Notes under the pieces: generated by a model
The model's input: only the letters and a program-made list of their open reading frames with translations
What the model was told of the DNA's origin: nothing
Database searches by the model: none
NCBI RefSeq assembly: GCF_001647715.1
Contig: NZ_CP015600.1
Location: 3,162,001 to 3,226,000, forward strand
Origin: Pseudomonas antarctica
GTDB lineage: Bacteria; Pseudomonadota; Gammaproteobacteria; Pseudomonadales; Pseudomonadaceae
Direction: 5' to 3'
DNA: 64,000 nt
Translations under genes and position numbers: made by a program
Part shown: in pieces, positions 62,201 to 64,000 of the stretch
How the letters are laid out: every line of letters starts with the position of its first letter
Numbering within the stretch: the stretch's first letter is position 1

Positions 62201-64000
62201 GCCGATTGCTCATCAATACTGTGCTGTCAGGGCGCATTGCGGCGTTGGCATAAAGCAGCGAAGAGGCCATTTGTTCAAACAGGCGAGCGTCGGAGTGTGA
62301 GGCGTTAAGCTGCCGCAACAGAACTTGACTGTGGGTCCAGGACAAATCGAAAACCCGATCAGCCAAGTGGCGGTCGCGGTATTTATTGATCAGCGAAATA
62401 CAGCCGTCGCGGTTATCGGCCACGCCGGTCACCAGATCGATAGTAGCTTGCTGTCCTGCTTGCAGAGTGACGCGGCAGCGGATCGACACAATCGGATCAA
62501 GTACCGCGCCTTGGCTTCCCGATAATTGCTCACACCCTGGCGCTAAAGCGGCAGGTGCTCTGAGGCTGAGTCCTCGACCGACAAAACGGGCGCGATCGGT
62601 TTCATAGGAGATATTGTCGATATCCACCCCGTGGGCCGCCAGCAAGTGGCACATCCACGGCGTACTCTCAGTACTGGACCGAGGGCGACGACTGCAAACG
62701 ATAGCTTGCAGCGGCAATAGCAATTCGGTCTGCACAAACAACTTGCTAAACGCGGGATGCATCGCGTCTGTGACGGGCGGGGCCAGCACGACTTCGGCGT
62801 AGGTTGTGATCTCGAACTTTCGGGCAGAGGCGCCGCGATTGGTGATGTGTAGCCGACGTAACTCAATGTTGTCTTCTGGCGAAACGACGATTTCCATATG
62901 GGAATCGTAATCCAGTTCTAGCGCGCGAAACTCTGCACGTGCATCGCTGAAAATGGCCTCTTGGCTTTCTGTTCGACGCAGTGTGGGTTGAAACGCAGCC
63001 GACCAGAATTCGCCTGTCGCGATGTCGCGCAAATAGCAAAAAGTACCCCAGTTATCTTGGGTCGTGTCCTCGTGCCAACGTGTCACCGCCATGTCATTTC
63101 GACGACTATAGCCACCGCCTGCACTGCTGAGCATCACGTGATAATTGCCGTTTGACAGCAGCTGAACAGCGGGGCGCTTGCTCCCAGGATGCGCAAATAA
63201 CCGCAAGGGGGTGTCCTGGCTCTGGGCGATGTCATCAAAGGCGGGTGGTTGTGCGGTTTGTAGGTAAGGCTCTGCAGCTTTGGGCACACGCTCTTGCAGC
63301 AACAGCAGGGCGGATTGCAACGTAGGGTCTGATTCGAACCGCCGCTGCATTGGCTGATTGAGCAGCACACTGGTCAGCGCCAGCAAACTCATTCCTTGAT
63401 GGTGGGCCATGAAAGATTGCACAAGGGCAAACCGCTGACCTCGTGGCAGTCGTGCTTCGGTGTAATCGACGGCCTCATAAAGCCCGTAACGACCGGCGGC
63501 GCCCTGATGAGCGAGACGCTGCAAGTTTTTGCAGGCGGCCTCAGCGTTGACCATCAGCGCCAGAGCACTGGCGTAAGGTGCGATCACTACGTCATCGCTC
63601 AGGCCGCGCTTGAGGCCAAGGGCCTGCACGCCAAACGCGCGATATTGGTAATTGAAGTGGGTATCGAAGGTGTAGTAACCCGACTCAGATACCCCCCAAG
63701 GAATGCCGAGGCTTTTGCCTTGTTCGATTTGTATGCTCACCGCGGCGCGGCAGGTCTGGTCGAGCAGGCTGCCCTCATAGTTGGGCATCACCAGCATCGG
63801 CATCAGGTATTCGAACATCGACCCTGACCAGGACATCAAGGTCGGCACGCCGGCATATTCCCCCAACAATCGCCCAAGCGTAAACCAGGCCCGCTGAGGA
63901 ATTTGGCCTTGAGCGATCACAACGAAGTTGGTCAGGCGTACCTCGGAAGCCAACAGGTCGTAGTAGCCGGAGTCCAATCGCCGTTCTTCAGCGTTGTAAC
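59298..64000 (-). CDS. ndvB: NdvB-like cyclic beta-1,2-glucan synthase (C-terminal part), 5' end outside window
   Basis: The frame runs to the right edge: YNAEERRLDSGYYDLLASEVRLTNFV is in frame before the first listed start. About 1567 residues of a normally ~2800-residue protein. Seen: the glucoamylase-like domain (MSWSGSMFEYLMPMLVMPNYEGSLLDQTCRAAV, FMAHHQGMSLLAL), two GT36/GH94 beta-sandwich units, and the GH94 catalytic block GSGDWNDGMNRVG. This sets the length of cyclic glucans by phosphorolysis. The glycosyltransferase-84 part lies upstream. Confidence 0.92.
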   Translation of the reverse strand, partial: YNAEERRLDSGYYDLLASEVRLTNFVVIAQGQIPQRAWFTLGRLLGEYAGVPTLMSWSGSMFEYLMPMLVMPNYEGSLLDQTCRAAVSIQIEQGKSLGIPWGVSESGYYTFDTHFNYQYRAFGVQALGLKRGLSDDVVIAPYASALALMVNAEAACKNLQRLAHQGAAGRYGLYEAVDYTEARLPRGQRFALVQSFMAHHQGMSLLALTSVLLNQPMQRRFESDPTLQSALLLLQERVPKAAEPYLQTAQPPAFDDIAQSQDTPLRLFAHPGSKRPAVQLLSNGNYHVMLSSAGGGYSRRNDMAVTRWHEDTTQDNWGTFCYLRDIATGEFWSAAFQPTLRRTESQEAIFSDARAEFRALELDYDSHMEIVVSPEDNIELRRLHITNRGASARKFEITTYAEVVLAPPVTDAMHPAFSKLFVQTELLLPLQAIVCSRRPRSSTESTPWMCHLLAAHGVDIDNISYETDRARFVGRGLSLRAPAALAPGCEQLSGSQGAVLDPIVSIRCRVTLQAGQQATIDLVTGVADNRDGCISLINKYRDRHLADRVFDLSWTHSQVLLRQLNASHSDARLFEQMASSLLYANAAMRPDSTVLMSNRRNQQGLWGQSISGDLPIVLLQVKSLENFELVQKMIQAHAYWRQKGLVVDLLIWNEDQSGYRQQLQDAIMGLVTSGSEATLMDRPGGIFARTAQQMSSEDRTLFLSVAWLVLSEGLGSIAEQVNRRRVAPVYAPFVATRQYFPAPAATRLPPDTRPLLLGNDYGGFTEDGCEYVINTTETGPTPAPWVNVIANAQLGTVVSESGSAYSWAENAHEYRLTPWHNDPVTDLSGEVIYVRDEETGHFWSATPKPCPATGKYETRHGFGYSVFEHEGDGIKTELWVYVALDAPIKFSRLILRNLSGRSRKLTVTGYIEWVLGDLRGKSAMHVTTQSDPVSGALFARNAYSVEFGERVAFFDTDGIDHTVTGDRGEFIGRSGTLQSPAAMQHAGLSGRLGGGMDPCAAIQVAVALASGESTEVILRMGAEKTGLAATQLVQNYRGAQVAATELQKVREHWRSLLSVIQVKTPSAGLNVMLNGWLMYQVIACRFLARSGYYQSGGAIGFRDQLQDSMAMIHADPATVRAHLLLCANHQFQEGDVQHWWHPPLNRGVRTSCSDDFLWLVAATNRYIEVTNDLSVLAEPAGYLAGRALDSGEESYYDLPGISDLREPLYRHCVRAIEHSMRRGEHGLPLIGSGDWNDGMNRVGYLGQGESVWLGFFSCHVLKGFSNVAQQFGDDEFARRCDEHVKLLSDSLEKSAWDGAWYRRAWFDDGQPLGSSVNDDCRIDSIAQSWSVLSGVGSLKRQRLAMQALDRYLVKPEVRAILLLDPPFDKGVQDPGYIKGYVPGVRENGGQYTHAAVWAAMAFAQLGDAAKAWELINLINPATPLNSAWIDIYKVEPYVMAADVYGLAPHAGRGGWTWYTGSAGWMYRLGMESLLGLQRNGNMLRIEPLIPQDWPGFTLTYRFGLTQYHFKITQGITGLTSITLDDKHVEGGALMLIDDGVEHQVHVECRSSVSGLHEVEYANADDE

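Noticed and set aside
1..64000. CRISPR arrays, tRNA and rRNA genes
   Set aside because: Searched by eye for repeat-spacer units and for cloverleaf or rRNA signatures; none seen.

Overview
The window looks like chromosomal DNA of a Pseudomonas, most likely of the P. fluorescens / P. putida type. It is GC-rich and has Pseudomonas-like gene content: a complete-looking type VI secretion (T6SS) operon, a short LOV photoreceptor, an NdvB-like glucan synthase, and small Pseudomonas-type hypothetical genes. This assignment rests on recognising protein families by eye; no search was run.

Layout. (1) 1-19055, minus strand: one long T6SS operon running tssA-B-C-E-F-G-H(clpV)-vgrG, then a loader/spike module (DUF2169+pentapeptide, pentapeptide, DUF3540, DUF4150/PAAR-like), then tssJ-K-L. 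The left edge cuts tssL, so tssM and hcp are not seen. (2) 19.3-24.1 kb: a monooxygenase-like ABM protein, a tautomerase with divergent LysR regulator, an MXKDX repeat protein, a Tat-exported molybdopterin oxidoreductase with its cytochrome b partner, and a patatin-like lipase. (3) 24.2-29.9 kb: a KaiC-like ATPase with a CheY-like regulator, a carboxymuconolactone decarboxylase-like protein, then a likely light-response group (short LOV protein, SDR, FolE, DCC-family protein) with a strong inverted repeat at its head. (4) 30.2-33.3 kb: periplasmic HIU hydrolase and heme-binding protein, divergent from a HprRS/CusRS-type two-component system with a matching operator between them. (5) 33.4-45.5 kb: an accessory-looking stretch with single genes (CsbD, an orphan nucleotide kinase, TetR-GST, a PRISE-type SDR, DUF3429, a TetX-like monooxygenase with MarR) mixed with debris: a duplicated patatin tail, a LysR remnant, an intact 921-bp IS5/IS427-type insertion inside an unknown gene, and an IS1182-type transposase tail. 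(6) 45.5-52.4 kb: a VIT-family transporter, then an ApbE / PepSY-flavodoxin reductase / DUF2271 / PepSY set divergent from its own two-component system. I read this as a flavinylated extracytoplasmic electron-transfer system. (7) 52.6-55.0 kb: ArsO-like flavoprotein, a truncated permease, and a PmpAB-like YeeE pair. (8) 55.3-64.0 kb: cytochrome b561 broken by one in-frame TAG, a P-type cation ATPase, a small zinc-ribbon protein, and the 3' part of a very large cyclic beta-glucan synthase gene that runs off the right edge.

No rRNA, tRNA or CRISPR array was seen. The most informative observations are the flavinylation cluster, the LOV-folE light group with its dyad, the HprR-type box, the MarR twin operators, the broken cytochrome b561, and the duplicated patatin tail.
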